Shown piece after piece: positions 16,241-24,852 of a DNA stretch of 64,000 bases. The stretch is from Aeromicrobium wangtongii (GTDB lineage: Bacteria; Actinomycetota; Actinomycetes; Propionibacteriales; Nocardioidaceae). The stretch is from NCBI RefSeq assembly GCF_024584515.1, contig NZ_CP102173.1:496001-560000 (forward strand), given 5' to 3'. The notes below the pieces were generated by a model, which worked only from the letters and a program-made list of their open reading frames with translations, did no database searches and had not been told where the DNA came from. Position 1 is the first letter of the stretch; each line of letters begins with the position of its first letter. Made by a program: the position numbers and the translations under genes.

Positions 16241-17048
16241 GGACGTCGTACCCGGCGCGCTCGACCTCGTCCAGGATGCCGCCGTAGAGCTCGAACGCGG
16301 TCCGTACGCAGTCGCGGCTCGTCCGGTGCAGCATCCCGATGCCGGGTGCCGCCCGGGCGTACAGCTCGCGGGCCCGGAGCACCTCGAAGCGCACCAGGTC
16401 ACGGACCCGTTGGCTGACCGGTCCGGGCGCCAGATCGTCCGGGGTGACGCCGAAGCGGTCGAGATCCTCCAGCGGCAGGTAGACCCGCCCGCGCTGCAGG
16501 TCCTCGGCGACGTCGCGGATGAAGTTGGTCAGCTGGAAGGCCTCCCCGAGCAGCCGGGCGTGCTGCGGTGCGCGGTCGTCGACCGACCCGAGCACGGGCA
16601 CCATCTGCAGGCCGATGACCGCGGCGGAGCCGTACATGTACTCGCGCAGGTCGTCGTAGGTCTCGTACGACGACACCGTGATGTCTTGACGCATGGACTG
16701 CAGGAACGCCTCGGCGTACGACAGCGGGATGTCGAACTGCCGCATCGTGTGGGACGCCGCGGCCGCGACGTGGTCGTCGGACCCCCCTGCGGCCATCGCT
16801 GCGAGGAAGTCGTCGCCCCAGATGACGAGCCGGTCCGGGTCGGGAGCGGTCAGCGAGTCCACGAAGTCGTCGGCGTACCGGGCGAAGCCGTAGAGGGCGT
16901 GCACGTGGGGGCGCTTGTGCGCCGGCAGCAGCAGCGTCGCCAGGTAGTACGACTTGCCGTGCTCGGCATTGAGCCGGCGGCACATCGCATACGAGCGGCG
17001 CAGCGCGGGGTCGTGGATGCCGGCGGCATCCAGCTCGCGGGCGCTCAC
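16098..17048 (-). CDS. crtB: Phytoene synthase
   Basis: A 316-residue squalene/phytoene synthase that joins two GGPP molecules. Both aspartate-rich motifs are visible: ARYADDFVDSL and NFIRDVAEDLQRGRVYLP. The start is a GTG at 17048 that overlaps the crtI stop as GTGA. The C-terminus continues about 45 residues beyond the conserved core in a low-complexity Arg/Pro/Thr tail, and this tail is the part antisense to crtYd. The gene is third in the crtE-crtI-crtB operon. Confidence 0.95.
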   Translation of the reverse strand: MSARELDAAGIHDPALRRSYAMCRRLNAEHGKSYYLATLLLPAHKRPHVHALYGFARYADDFVDSLTAPDPDRLVIWGDDFLAAMAAGGSDDHVAAAASHTMRQFDIPLSYAEAFLQSMRQDITVSSYETYDDLREYMYGSAAVIGLQMVPVLGSVDDRAPQHARLLGEAFQLTNFIRDVAEDLQRGRVYLPLEDLDRFGVTPDDLAPGPVSQRVRDLVRFEVLRARELYARAAPGIGMLHRTSRDCVRTAFELYGGILDEVERAGYDVLNQRVAVSRPRRLLIAAPRLLAAARARRTAPPAGHGGPTTSTSTSTT

Positions 17049-18544
17049 GGCCACGTCCTGGACCGGTAGGACCGGTCGCGGCCGGTGATGCGCTCGGCGG
17101 CGAGCCGTCCGGAGACCAGCACCATGGGCACGCCGACACCCGGCGTCGTCCCGGAGCCGGCGAACACGATGTTGTCGCCCCAGATGTTGCGGGGCCGGAA
17201 CGGGCCCGTCTGGCCGAAGGTGTGCGCAGCGGCGAACGGGGCGCCGCGCTCCATGCCCTGGGCCTGCCAGTCCAGGGGCGTCGTGACGTGCTCGACCTCG
17301 ATCGCATCGCCGAAACCGGGGTAGCCGCGGCTCTCGAGCGTCTCGATGACGTGCTCGCGGTAGCGCGGTGCGAATGTCCGCCAGTCGATGTCGGCGTCGA
17401 GGTTCGGGGTCGGGAACAGGACGTAGTAGCTGTGCCGGCCGTCGGGGGCCAGGGACCGGTCCATGTGGGTCGGGACGGTGACCAGCAGCGAGGGATCGGA
17501 CATCACCCGGCGCTCGTCGATCAGCTCGGTGAACACGTTCTTCCACGAGTGCCCGAACGAGATGTTGTGCAGGGCGCCGGGGTCGTAGGAGGCCGTCGAG
17601 CCGGCCAGCAGGAGATAGCAGGACGGGGAGTAGGTCAGCCGCTTCACCCGGCGCGGTGTGCGGCCGAGCAGATCCCGCCAGGCGACCGGCAGGTCCGGGT
17701 TGAGCACGACGGCGTCGCAGGCGATGCGCTCGCCGTCGGTCGTGTGCACCGCGACGGCACGGCGGCCGTCCAGCTCGACGCGCTCGGCGGTCGTGCCGTA
17801 CCGGAACGTGACGCCGTGCTTCTCGGCCGCGCCGGCGAGGGCCTGCGGGACGGCGTGCATGCCGCCCTTGGCGAAGTAGACCCCGGCGACGGAGTCCATG
17901 TAGCTGATGACGCTGTAGATCGCGAGCGCGTCGTACGGCGACAGGCCGGCGTACATGGCCTGGAAGCTGTAGACCTTCTGCAGCCGCGGGTCCTTGAGGT
18001 ACTGGGCGACCTTGGGGGCCATTGTGCGGAAGCCGCCGATCGCGGCGAGCCGGGCCAGGTTGGGCGTCGCGACCGACAACGGCGAGTCCATGTTGGTGTC
18101 GATGAAGTCGCGCATCTCGTAGCGGTACACCTTCGACACGAAGTCGGTGAACCGGGCGAAACCCTCGGCGTCGGCCGGGCCGCAGACCTCCCGGATCTCC
18201 TGCTGCATGCGCTGGGGGTCGGCATGCACGTCCAGCTGCGTCCCGTCGGCGTACGTCGCGCGGTACAGCGGGTCGACGGGGGTCAGGGTCAGCCAGTCCT
18301 CCAGGCGCTCGCCGACGCAGTCGAGCGCGTCGGCGATCAGCTCGGGCATCGTCAGGACGGTCGGGCCCGTGTCGAAGGTGTAGCCCTGTGTGCGTACGAC
18401 CCCGGCACGTCCGCCGGGCTCTGGCTCGCGCTCGACGACCGTGACCTGGCGACCCGCACCCGCCAGGCGCAGCGCCGCGGACAGGCCGGCGAGGCCCGCG
18501 CCGACGACGACGACGTGATCGGTGGGACCGGTGACGGTGCGCAT
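17045..18544 (-). CDS. crtI: Phytoene desaturase
   Basis: A 499-residue FAD enzyme that desaturates phytoene to lycopene. The N-terminal VVVVGAGLAGLSAALRLAG dinucleotide motif, the GGRAGVVRTQGYTFDTGPTV block and the C-terminal NIVFAGSGTTPGVGVPMV motif are all typical of the main bacterial CrtI. It is more canonical than the second homologue at 10444-11931 and sits between crtE and crtB, so it is assigned as the phytoene desaturase. Its ATG overlaps the crtE TGA by one base. Confidence 0.95.
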   Translation of the reverse strand: MRTVTGPTDHVVVVGAGLAGLSAALRLAGAGRQVTVVEREPEPGGRAGVVRTQGYTFDTGPTVLTMPELIADALDCVGERLEDWLTLTPVDPLYRATYADGTQLDVHADPQRMQQEIREVCGPADAEGFARFTDFVSKVYRYEMRDFIDTNMDSPLSVATPNLARLAAIGGFRTMAPKVAQYLKDPRLQKVYSFQAMYAGLSPYDALAIYSVISYMDSVAGVYFAKGGMHAVPQALAGAAEKHGVTFRYGTTAERVELDGRRAVAVHTTDGERIACDAVVLNPDLPVAWRDLLGRTPRRVKRLTYSPSCYLLLAGSTASYDPGALHNISFGHSWKNVFTELIDERRVMSDPSLLVTVPTHMDRSLAPDGRHSYYVLFPTPNLDADIDWRTFAPRYREHVIETLESRGYPGFGDAIEVEHVTTPLDWQAQGMERGAPFAAAHTFGQTGPFRPRNIWGDNIVFAGSGTTPGVGVPMVLVSGRLAAERITGRDRSYRSRTWP

Positions 18545-19638
18545 CAGGCGGTCCGGCCGGCGATGCTCAGCGCCAGCTCGGCGAGGCCCGTCGCGACGCT
18601 CTTGGGCACGGCTCCGGCCCCGATGGCCTCGACGCCCTGCTCGGTCAGCTGCGTGATCTGGCGTTCCACGTCGGCCAGGGCGCCGGTGTCGACCAGGACA
18701 TCCTGCAGCTCGGCGACGGCACGATCGGTCAGACCCGGGTCGCCGAGGTGACGCTGGAGGAGGCGGCGCTGCACGACATCGGCCCGCTCCAGCGCTGCGA
18801 GCACCAGGAGGGTCTTCTTGCCCTCGCGCAGGTCGTCGCCGACGGGCTTGCCGGTGCGCGCGGGGTCGCCGAAGACTCCCAGCACGTCATCACGCAGCTG
18901 GAAGGCCTCACCGACGGGGACACCGAAGCGACGGTAGGCGTCCAGCACGTCCGCGGAGGCTCCTGACAAGGCTCCGCCGAGCAGCAGCGGGTGCTCGACG
19001 GTGTACTTCGCGCTCTTGTACCGCAGGACGAGACGGGACTCGTGGGGGCGGGTGCCGGGCCTGGCCTGCTCGAGCATGTCGAGGTACTGCCCGGCCATGA
19101 CCTGGGAGCGCATGAGGTCGTAGACCCCGCGCACGGCGGTGCGCCTGGACGGGTCGACCACGGCGTGCGACAGCAGCTCGTCGGACCAGGTCAGGCACAG
19201 ATCACCGATCAGCAGGGCTGCCCCGGTGCCGAAGTCGGCTGCGTCGCCGTCCAGGATCTCGTCGCGGTGCCGGGCCGCGAATGCCTCGTGCGCGGTGGAC
19301 GAGCCCCGCCGGGTGGCGCTGTGGTCCATCACGTCGTCGTGCACCAGGGCCGCCAGGTGGAACAGCTCGAGCGCCGCCGCGCCGTCGATCGCCGCGTCCT
19401 GCCCGTCGCCGCCGCCGCCACGCCAGCCCCACAGGCAGAAGGACGCGCGGAGCCGTTTGCCGCCATGGGCCAGGTGACGCACCATCTCGGTCACGGGCGC
19501 CAGGTCGGGACTGACGTCCAGCAGCACCTGGCAGCGCTGCGCCACGAAGTCCTCGAGCCGGTCCTCGACCATCGCGAGGGAGCCGTCTGCGTCGGCGCGG
19601 GAGACCGGGCGGTATCCCTGGTCCGGCAGCGCGGTCAT
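18544..19638 (-). CDS. crtE: Geranylgeranyl diphosphate synthase
   Basis: A 364-residue trans-prenyltransferase that builds GGPP for carotenoids. The first aspartate-rich motif is LVHDDVMD and the second is QLRDDVLGVFGD, the form common in actinobacteria. GGKRLRASF near residue 59 binds the homoallylic IPP. Chain length cannot be read with certainty, but the operon with crtI and crtB implies a C20 product. It is the first gene of the crtEIB operon; an inverted repeat lies in its leader region. Confidence 0.93.
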   Translation of the reverse strand: MTALPDQGYRPVSRADADGSLAMVEDRLEDFVAQRCQVLLDVSPDLAPVTEMVRHLAHGGKRLRASFCLWGWRGGGGDGQDAAIDGAAALELFHLAALVHDDVMDHSATRRGSSTAHEAFAARHRDEILDGDAADFGTGAALLIGDLCLTWSDELLSHAVVDPSRRTAVRGVYDLMRSQVMAGQYLDMLEQARPGTRPHESRLVLRYKSAKYTVEHPLLLGGALSGASADVLDAYRRFGVPVGEAFQLRDDVLGVFGDPARTGKPVGDDLREGKKTLLVLAALERADVVQRRLLQRHLGDPGLTDRAVAELQDVLVDTGALADVERQITQLTEQGVEAIGAGAVPKSVATGLAELALSIAGRTA

Positions 19639-19681
19639 CGTGTCTCTGCCATCGGCACGGCGGATCCTCTGGTCTGACGAG

Positions 19682-19700
19682 GTGCGCCACAGGAGCGCAC
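19682..19700. promoter_or_regulatory. Inverted repeat upstream of crtE
   Basis: GTGCGC and GCGCAC flank seven bases (19 bp in all), 44 bases before the crtE start. It could be an operator for the crtEIB operon or a small hairpin in the leader. Not supported by a second copy. Confidence 0.3.
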
Positions 19701-19741
19701 GGGGGGCGGAACTTGCCCTGAGAATCGACGGTAAGTCGCGC

Positions 19742-20527
19742 TCAGCGTTCCTGCATGTCGAAAATCAGCCCACGGTGATCGCTGCCGCCGACCGGAACGG
19801 CTCGTGCCGGGGCGACGGCACCCGTCGGCCCGTCGGCCAGGGCGTGGTCGAGCTGCACGCGGGGACGTGCGGCGGGAAACGTCGGCACCCGCCCGAGCGA
19901 CGTCCACCCGGTCAGTAGGCGCGGCACCGCGCCCGGCAGGTTGAGGTCCCCCATGAGGACCAGCGGTCGCGGCAGGTCGGTCGCCCACGTGCGGAGCTGC
20001 CGCAGCTGCACGGCGGCTCGGCCCGGCGCGAAGGACAGGTGCGTCGTGACGACCGTCAACGTCCCCGACGGGAGGCTCAGCTCGGCGGCCAGGGCGACCC
20101 GCTGCTCGTCGCGGATGAACCACACCGGCGCCCCGCTGCCCGGCGGCAGAGGAATGGGGCGGCGTCCGCGAGCCGGCGCGAGCCGCAGCTCATGGGTCCG
20201 GACAACCGGGTGGCGGCTCAGCAGCGCCACGCCGTACGACGGCACCGCGGGCAGCGAGGCGTGCGCCGGGCGCGAGCCGTCGCCCGGGCCGGGGGTGCCG
20301 TGCAGCGCCGCGGCGAAGCGCATCTCCCAGGCCGGGCCGTCCCCTTGGACCGCCGCCTGCAGGGCCGCCGTCTGGTCGGCCGTCCCCGAGCGCGGCAGGA
20401 GGTGGTCGACCTCCTGCATCGCGATGACATCGGCCCCCAGCTCGGCCAGCGCCCGGCCCAGCACCGGCAGCCGGGTCACGCCGTCGGTGTCGCGACCCGA
20501 GGCGATGTTGATCGTGGCCAGTCGCAT
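19742..20527 (-). CDS. Endonuclease/exonuclease/phosphatase family protein
   Basis: A 261-residue metal-dependent phosphohydrolase of the EEP fold. The chain of motifs is complete: LATINIASGR (Asn), VIAMQEVDH (catalytic Glu), VVTTHLSF, LMGDLNLPG and GGSDHRGLIF. Members include DNases, phospholipases and inositol phosphatases; the substrate is unknown. There is no signal peptide, so it is cytoplasmic. A GGGGAG ribosome-binding site precedes the ATG. It lies on the same strand upstream of crtE but is separated by about 100 bases. Confidence 0.88.
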   Translation of the reverse strand: MRLATINIASGRDTDGVTRLPVLGRALAELGADVIAMQEVDHLLPRSGTADQTAALQAAVQGDGPAWEMRFAAALHGTPGPGDGSRPAHASLPAVPSYGVALLSRHPVVRTHELRLAPARGRRPIPLPPGSGAPVWFIRDEQRVALAAELSLPSGTLTVVTTHLSFAPGRAAVQLRQLRTWATDLPRPLVLMGDLNLPGAVPRLLTGWTSLGRVPTFPAARPRVQLDHALADGPTGAVAPARAVPVGGSDHRGLIFDMQER

Positions 20528-20599
20528 GCTGTCTCCCCGTGGGTCCGATCCCGTGGGGGACCCTTCGCACCTACCCCGTTCGCGGGGGCGGCAATCGGA

Positions 20600-21562
20600 T
20601 CAGTCGTCCTGCAGCGCGGTGATCCGGACGCCGACCGTCGTGCCGTGCGCGATGCCGATTGAGACCAGCCGCTGGGCCAGCACCCCTGCGCCGATGTGGT
20701 CGTCCTCGCCGACCGACACGACGATCGTGCCGTCGTCCACGGCGACCTGCCGGCGGGGGAAGCTCAGGCCCGACATGGCCAGGTCCACGATGCCCTGCAG
20801 GCTCATCCCCGGATCGGCCGGCAGGCCGGGCACCGGCTCGTCGCCGATGATCGCGGCGACGGCGGCCTCGCGGGCACCGAGGCCGAACATGTCGGTCTCC
20901 TCGTCGCGGATGAGCGAGCGCGCCCCCGGACCGTCGCCCTCGGTCAGCCACGCCGGATCGGCTCCGCGCACGATCACCACGGGCCGGGCACCGAACTTGC
21001 CGGATGCCAGTTCGGCGCCGCCGGCGAGCTGGTCGGCGATCGCGGGGGCGGTCACGGCGAGCGGGTTGCCGTAGGGATCGGTGCGGCCCTCGTAGGAGTC
21101 GACGGGCAGCAGACCCGCGCAGCCGATCGCGATGTCGGTCTGGCCCACCCGCCAGGCCCTGCCCGCGGTGTCGCTGATGACGACAGCGACACCGACGCCG
21201 GTCAGCTCGCGCAACCGGCTGCGCAGGGCCGCGGCGGAGGCGTCCGGATCGGGCGGCAACGGGATGAGGGTGCCCGGGGCGGTGTTGCTGTTGTCGATGC
21301 CGGCGGCGGCCATCGTCAGCCCGTGGTGCGTCCGCACGATGCTGGTGGGACCGCGCCTGGCCACCACACGGTCGGTCTCGTCGGCCAGCAGCTCGTCCTT
21401 GGTGCGCGTCGTGGCCAGACCGGCGGCCTTGCTGACGATCTTGCTGGTCACGACGACGACGTCACCCGGTTGCAGGGTCGCGTGCTGGGCGATCAAGGCG
21501 GCCACGTCGTCGCCGGGGGCGACCTCGCCGATGCCGTCGAGGGGTTCGAAGATCAGGGTCAT
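20600..21562 (-). CDS. fbiB: Coenzyme F420-0:L-glutamate ligase without nitroreductase domain
   Basis: A 320-residue CofE-type ligase that adds L-glutamate to F420-0. The CofE core covers about residues 1-250 (GDVVVVTSKIVSKAAG, VVISDTAGRAWRVGQTDIA, GKFGARPVVIVRG). The mycobacterial FbiB has about 450 residues with a C-terminal FMN nitroreductase domain that reduces dehydro-F420-0; here only about 70 residues follow the core, so that domain is absent and must be supplied by another gene. It overlaps fbiA by 4 bases (ATGA). Confidence 0.9.
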   Translation of the reverse strand: MTLIFEPLDGIGEVAPGDDVAALIAQHATLQPGDVVVVTSKIVSKAAGLATTRTKDELLADETDRVVARRGPTSIVRTHHGLTMAAAGIDNSNTAPGTLIPLPPDPDASAAALRSRLRELTGVGVAVVISDTAGRAWRVGQTDIAIGCAGLLPVDSYEGRTDPYGNPLAVTAPAIADQLAGGAELASGKFGARPVVIVRGADPAWLTEGDGPGARSLIRDEETDMFGLGAREAAVAAIIGDEPVPGLPADPGMSLQGIVDLAMSGLSFPRRQVAVDDGTIVVSVGEDDHIGAGVLAQRLVSIGIAHGTTVGVRITALQDD

Positions 21563-22536
21563 CGGGCGTCCTGCAGGGTCAGGGCGAGGTCCATGGTGTC
21601 CCGCGCCAGCTGGTCGGTCGTGTCGTCATCGCTCATCCACAGCGGGACGGCGCGCGCCGTGATCCCGAGGGACTCGATGCGCTCGGTCTGCTGCTCGTCG
21701 GTGGCGTCGATCAACCAGCCGTCGAGCAGGCCGCCGGACGACCGGGCGCCGTGGTGGGCCGCGACCCCGGTGGCGCTGATGTGGATGCCCAGACCGGTCA
21801 GCAGCTGATCGGCCATGCCCCGCACGGCGCCGCCGCCGATGATGGGGGAGACGCCGACGACCGGCGCACTCGTCGCCCCGAGCGCGGCGCGGATGCCGGA
21901 CACGGCGGCGATCGGCCCGATCGAGACGATCGGGTTCGACGGCGGCAGGACGACGACGTCGGCGCCGGTGATCGCGTCGACGACACCCGGTGCGGGCGAG
22001 GCGTCGTCGATGCCGCGGATGACGACCTCCTGCACCGGGACCTGGGCGCGCAGCCGGATCCAGTACTCCTGGAAGTGGATGAGCTCGCGGGCACCGTCGC
22101 GGTCGATGCCGATGTGAGTCTGGACGCTGTCGTCGGTCATCGGGAGCAGATGGACGCCGGGCTGCCAGCGCTCGCACAGCTCGGCCGTGACCTCGCTGAG
22201 GGTGCGCCCCTCGCGCAGGCGCATCGTGCGGACCAGGTGGGTCGCGAGGTCCCGGTCGCCGAGCCCGAACCACGCCTGCTCGATGCCGTACGTCGCCAGC
22301 TCGTCCTTGGCGTTCCAGCTCTCGTCGGTGCGGCCCCACCCCCGCTCGCGGTCGATGCCGCCGCCCAGGGTGTACATGACGGTGTCCAGGTCGGGGCTGA
22401 TCCGCAGCCCGAACAGGTCGATGTCATCGGCGGTGTTGGCGATGACGGTCACCTCGTCGCCGGGGCCCTTCGTCCGCAACAGGCCCTGGATGAACCGGGA
22501 GCCACCGACTCCGCCCGACAGCACCGTGATCTTCAC
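21559..22536 (-). CDS. fbiA: 2-phospho-L-lactate / phosphoenolpyruvate transferase (FbiA/CofD)
   Basis: A protein of about 325 residues that transfers the phosphoenolpyruvyl or phospholactyl group to the deazaflavin FO in F420 synthesis. The N-terminus VKITVLSGGVGGSRFIQGL is the nucleotide-binding loop of the family, followed by TADDIDLFGLRISPDLDTV and later VVVLPPSNPIVSIGPI. I choose the GTG at 22536, preceded by GGGAGA, because the family starts exactly there; an ATG at 22554 would add six residues. It forms an operon with fbiB. Confidence 0.93.
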   Translation of the reverse strand: MKITVLSGGVGGSRFIQGLLRTKGPGDEVTVIANTADDIDLFGLRISPDLDTVMYTLGGGIDRERGWGRTDESWNAKDELATYGIEQAWFGLGDRDLATHLVRTMRLREGRTLSEVTAELCERWQPGVHLLPMTDDSVQTHIGIDRDGARELIHFQEYWIRLRAQVPVQEVVIRGIDDASPAPGVVDAITGADVVVLPPSNPIVSIGPIAAVSGIRAALGATSAPVVGVSPIIGGGAVRGMADQLLTGLGIHISATGVAAHHGARSSGGLLDGWLIDATDEQQTERIESLGITARAVPLWMSDDDTTDQLARDTMDLALTLQDAR

Positions 22537-22587
22537 GCGTTGATTGTCTCCCACGGTGCGCCCGGCTGCGCGAACCGGCCCAATTCA

Positions 22588-22602
22588 GTAACCTGCAGTT
22601 AC
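22588..22602. promoter_or_regulatory. Inverted repeat upstream of fbiA
   Basis: GTAAC, five bases, GTTAC form a perfect small inverted repeat about 50 bases before the fbiA start, in the only AT-richer patch of this intergenic region. It may be a regulator site or the promoter of fbiAB. Confidence 0.3.
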
Positions 22603-22620
22603 GGTCGCGACCCGGCCGTC

Positions 22621-22659
22621 CTGACCGCCCCGCGACATCCCTGGACGCGGGGCGGTCAG
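22621..22659 (-). terminator. Hairpin terminator after fdhD
   Basis: CTGACCGCCCCGC and GCGGGGCGGTCAG form a perfect 13-bp stem around a 13-base loop, starting five bases beyond the fdhD stop on the minus strand. There is no U-tract, as is common in GC-rich actinobacteria. Confidence 0.65.
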
Positions 22660-22663
22660 GCGC

Positions 22664-23497
22664 TCAGCCGGCGGTGATCCGATCGGCCCCCGCATAGACG
22701 TTGAAGGCGCCGCCCCGGCTGAAGCCCAGCAGCGTCATCCCGGCCGATGCCGCGTGCTCGACCGCGAGGGAGGACGGGGCCGACACCGCGGCCAGCACGG
22801 GGATGCCGGCCATGTGTGCCTTCTGCACGAGCTCGAACGACGCGCGTCCCGACACCTGCAGGCAGGTGCCGCGCAGGGGTAGCCGTCCCTCGCGCAGAGC
22901 CCACCCGACGACCTTGTCGACGGCGTTGTGGCGGCCGACGTCCTCACGCAGGCACAGCAGCTCGCCGGCAGCGGTGAACAGCCCGGCCGCGTGCACGCCG
23001 CCGGTGCGGTCGAAGACCTTCTGGTGGTCGCGCAGCCGGTCCGGCAGTGAGCCGAGCAGCTCGGCGCTCCAGGTCGTCTCGTCGTCCAGCTGGCCGAAGT
23101 GGGTGGCCTTGTGCACCGCGTCGATCGACGCCGTGCCGCAGATCCCGCACGAGCTGGAGGTGTACACGTGCCGCTCGAGCCCGGTGTCCGGCGGCGGCGT
23201 GCCGGGGCTCAGCTCGGCGTCGATGACGTTGAACGTCTGCAGGCCCTGCTCGTCGGTGCCGGCGCAGAAGCGCATCGAGGACAGCTGGTCGGCCGACCAG
23301 ATGACACCCTCGGAGACCAGGAAGCCGGCCACGAGGTCGAAGTCGTCGCCGGGGGAGCGCATCGTGACCGAGAACGAGCTGCCGCCCACCCGCACCTCCA
23401 GCGGCTCCTCGACGGCCAGCGCGTCCTCGCGCTGGACGGTGCGCTCGTCGGGTGCGAATCGGGTGACGCGGGTGCGTCGTACCAGGCGTCCTGCCAT
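22664..23497 (-). CDS. fdhD: Formate dehydrogenase accessory sulfurtransferase FdhD
   Basis: A 277-residue sulfur carrier that transfers sulfur to the molybdenum cofactor of formate dehydrogenase. The two-cysteine loop SSCGICG, the LREDVGRHNAVDK motif and the C-terminal LLGFSRGGAFNVY are diagnostic. Three candidate ATGs exist; the one at 23497 has GGAGGAG nine bases upstream, while the ATG at 23506 abuts the same site. No formate dehydrogenase gene is within the window. Confidence 0.93.
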   Translation of the reverse strand: MAGRLVRRTRVTRFAPDERTVQREDALAVEEPLEVRVGGSSFSVTMRSPGDDFDLVAGFLVSEGVIWSADQLSSMRFCAGTDEQGLQTFNVIDAELSPGTPPPDTGLERHVYTSSSCGICGTASIDAVHKATHFGQLDDETTWSAELLGSLPDRLRDHQKVFDRTGGVHAAGLFTAAGELLCLREDVGRHNAVDKVVGWALREGRLPLRGTCLQVSGRASFELVQKAHMAGIPVLAAVSAPSSLAVEHAASAGMTLLGFSRGGAFNVYAGADRITAG

Positions 23498-23637
23498 GCG
23501 AGTCATCTCCTCCGGCTCTGTCCTCGATCCTCGCACGAGGCGCTAGAGGCGGCTGATCTCGCGAAGCCCCGTCGAGCGGGTGCCATCGTGGAGCTGCAGC
23601 CCAGTGCGGTCGACGGCGCCGTGCACAGGCTGGGATC

Positions 23638-23679
23638 GCAGGCAAAAACAGTGTCGGTGGTCACGTCTAGATTGGAGAT
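23638..23679 (+). promoter_or_regulatory. Promoter conserved between the two DUF222-HNH genes
   Basis: GCAG, an A-run, GTGTCGGTGG at 23651, and the -10 box TAGATT (23668-23673) six bases before the ATG match the region before copy 1 at 6051-6092. The element around the -10 predicts a leaderless transcript. Confidence 0.55.
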
Positions 23680-24852
23680 ATGGCCACCACCACGGAACGC
23701 GATCTCGACGTCCTGACCGACGTCGTGCGGTGGCGGGCGCGCGCCGAGGCATTCGAGGTCGGCGCGATGCTGGACTACCGCGATCGGGAAATGGCCCGGA
23801 CTGCTTCGGTGGAGCCAGCGATGCGCCGCCAGATCGAGCGGTCGGCGATCTGCCTGTCCATCGGTGAAGCCACCGGGCTCAGCGAGGGCCAGGTGCAAGG
23901 CCGCTTGGCGGCCGCCTCGTCGGTGCGCGAGAAGGCGCCGTCGGTGTGGGATGCCTTCGGCGACGGGGTGATCGACTTCGGACGCGTGCGTGACATCGCC
24001 GCCACGATTGACCAGCTCAAGCGGGAGGAGTCCATCGCCCGCCTGGACCGGCTGGTGGTCGGCTACGCGGTCGACCACACCGGCGCGGAGCTGCGGGCCT
24101 GGTTGCGGCGATTCGTCCAGCGGGTCGAGGCCGGTCTGGCTGTTGAGCGCGCCGACGACGAGCGCCGCAACCGGCACGTGTCGATACGCCACGGCGCGGA
24201 CTCGATGGGGACGCTGTACGCCTATCTGCCGTCCCACGAGCTGGCGGCGATCGAAGCGCGCTTGCGCAAGGAAGCCCGCCGCACCGTCGCCCACGATGAC
24301 GACCGCACCGCGACCCAGCGTGAAGCCGACCTGCTCGTCGCGTGGTGCAACGGATCAGAGGCAGCCAGCAGTGCCGTCGACGCGAACATCGCTGTGACGA
24401 TTCCCGCCGACGTGCTTGCCGGGTCGATTGCCGGATTTGCTGAGTCCACCGACGGACGGTGGGCCGTCCCGGCCGCCTGGGTCACCGCAGTCGTCAGCGC
24501 CGGGAGCGCCTTCTGGCACCGGATCGTGACCGACCCGGTGACCGACGACATCCTCAGCCATGAGTACCTCGGGAGATTCAGTCCGGACACCTTGGATGTC
24601 GCGCTGCGCTTTCGTGACGGTGTCTGCCAGTCACCCGGTTGCATGGTCCCGGCCGAACGCTGCGACATCGATCATCGAGAACCCTGGCCGGTCGGCCCCA
24701 CTCGAGCCGACAACCTCGGCCCGCTGTGCCGAAGACACCACCAGATGAAGGGCCACGGGGTCCTGTGCTGGTCGACCCGACCACCCAGACCACGTAAGCC
24801 GCTGGTCGTCGAGATCTGGCGAGATCCCGTCAACATCGAGTACGCCGGCTAG
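23680..24852 (+). CDS. DUF222 / HNH endonuclease domain protein (copy 2)
   Basis: A 390-residue paralogue of the gene at 4866-6050, sharing long blocks such as RQIERSAICLSIGEATGLSE and AVDANIAVTIPADVLAG. The HNH domain runs from CQSPGCMVPAERCDIDHRE to LCRRHHQMKGHG with all expected Cys and His residues. Function is not established; proteins of this type occur in many copies in actinobacterial genomes. It is not near a tRNA. The stop overlaps the 3' end of the convergent permease gene by 4 bases. Confidence 0.9.
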   Translation: MATTTERDLDVLTDVVRWRARAEAFEVGAMLDYRDREMARTASVEPAMRRQIERSAICLSIGEATGLSEGQVQGRLAAASSVREKAPSVWDAFGDGVIDFGRVRDIAATIDQLKREESIARLDRLVVGYAVDHTGAELRAWLRRFVQRVEAGLAVERADDERRNRHVSIRHGADSMGTLYAYLPSHELAAIEARLRKEARRTVAHDDDRTATQREADLLVAWCNGSEAASSAVDANIAVTIPADVLAGSIAGFAESTDGRWAVPAAWVTAVVSAGSAFWHRIVTDPVTDDILSHEYLGRFSPDTLDVALRFRDGVCQSPGCMVPAERCDIDHREPWPVGPTRADNLGPLCRRHHQMKGHGVLCWSTRPPRPRKPLVVEIWRDPVNIEYAG

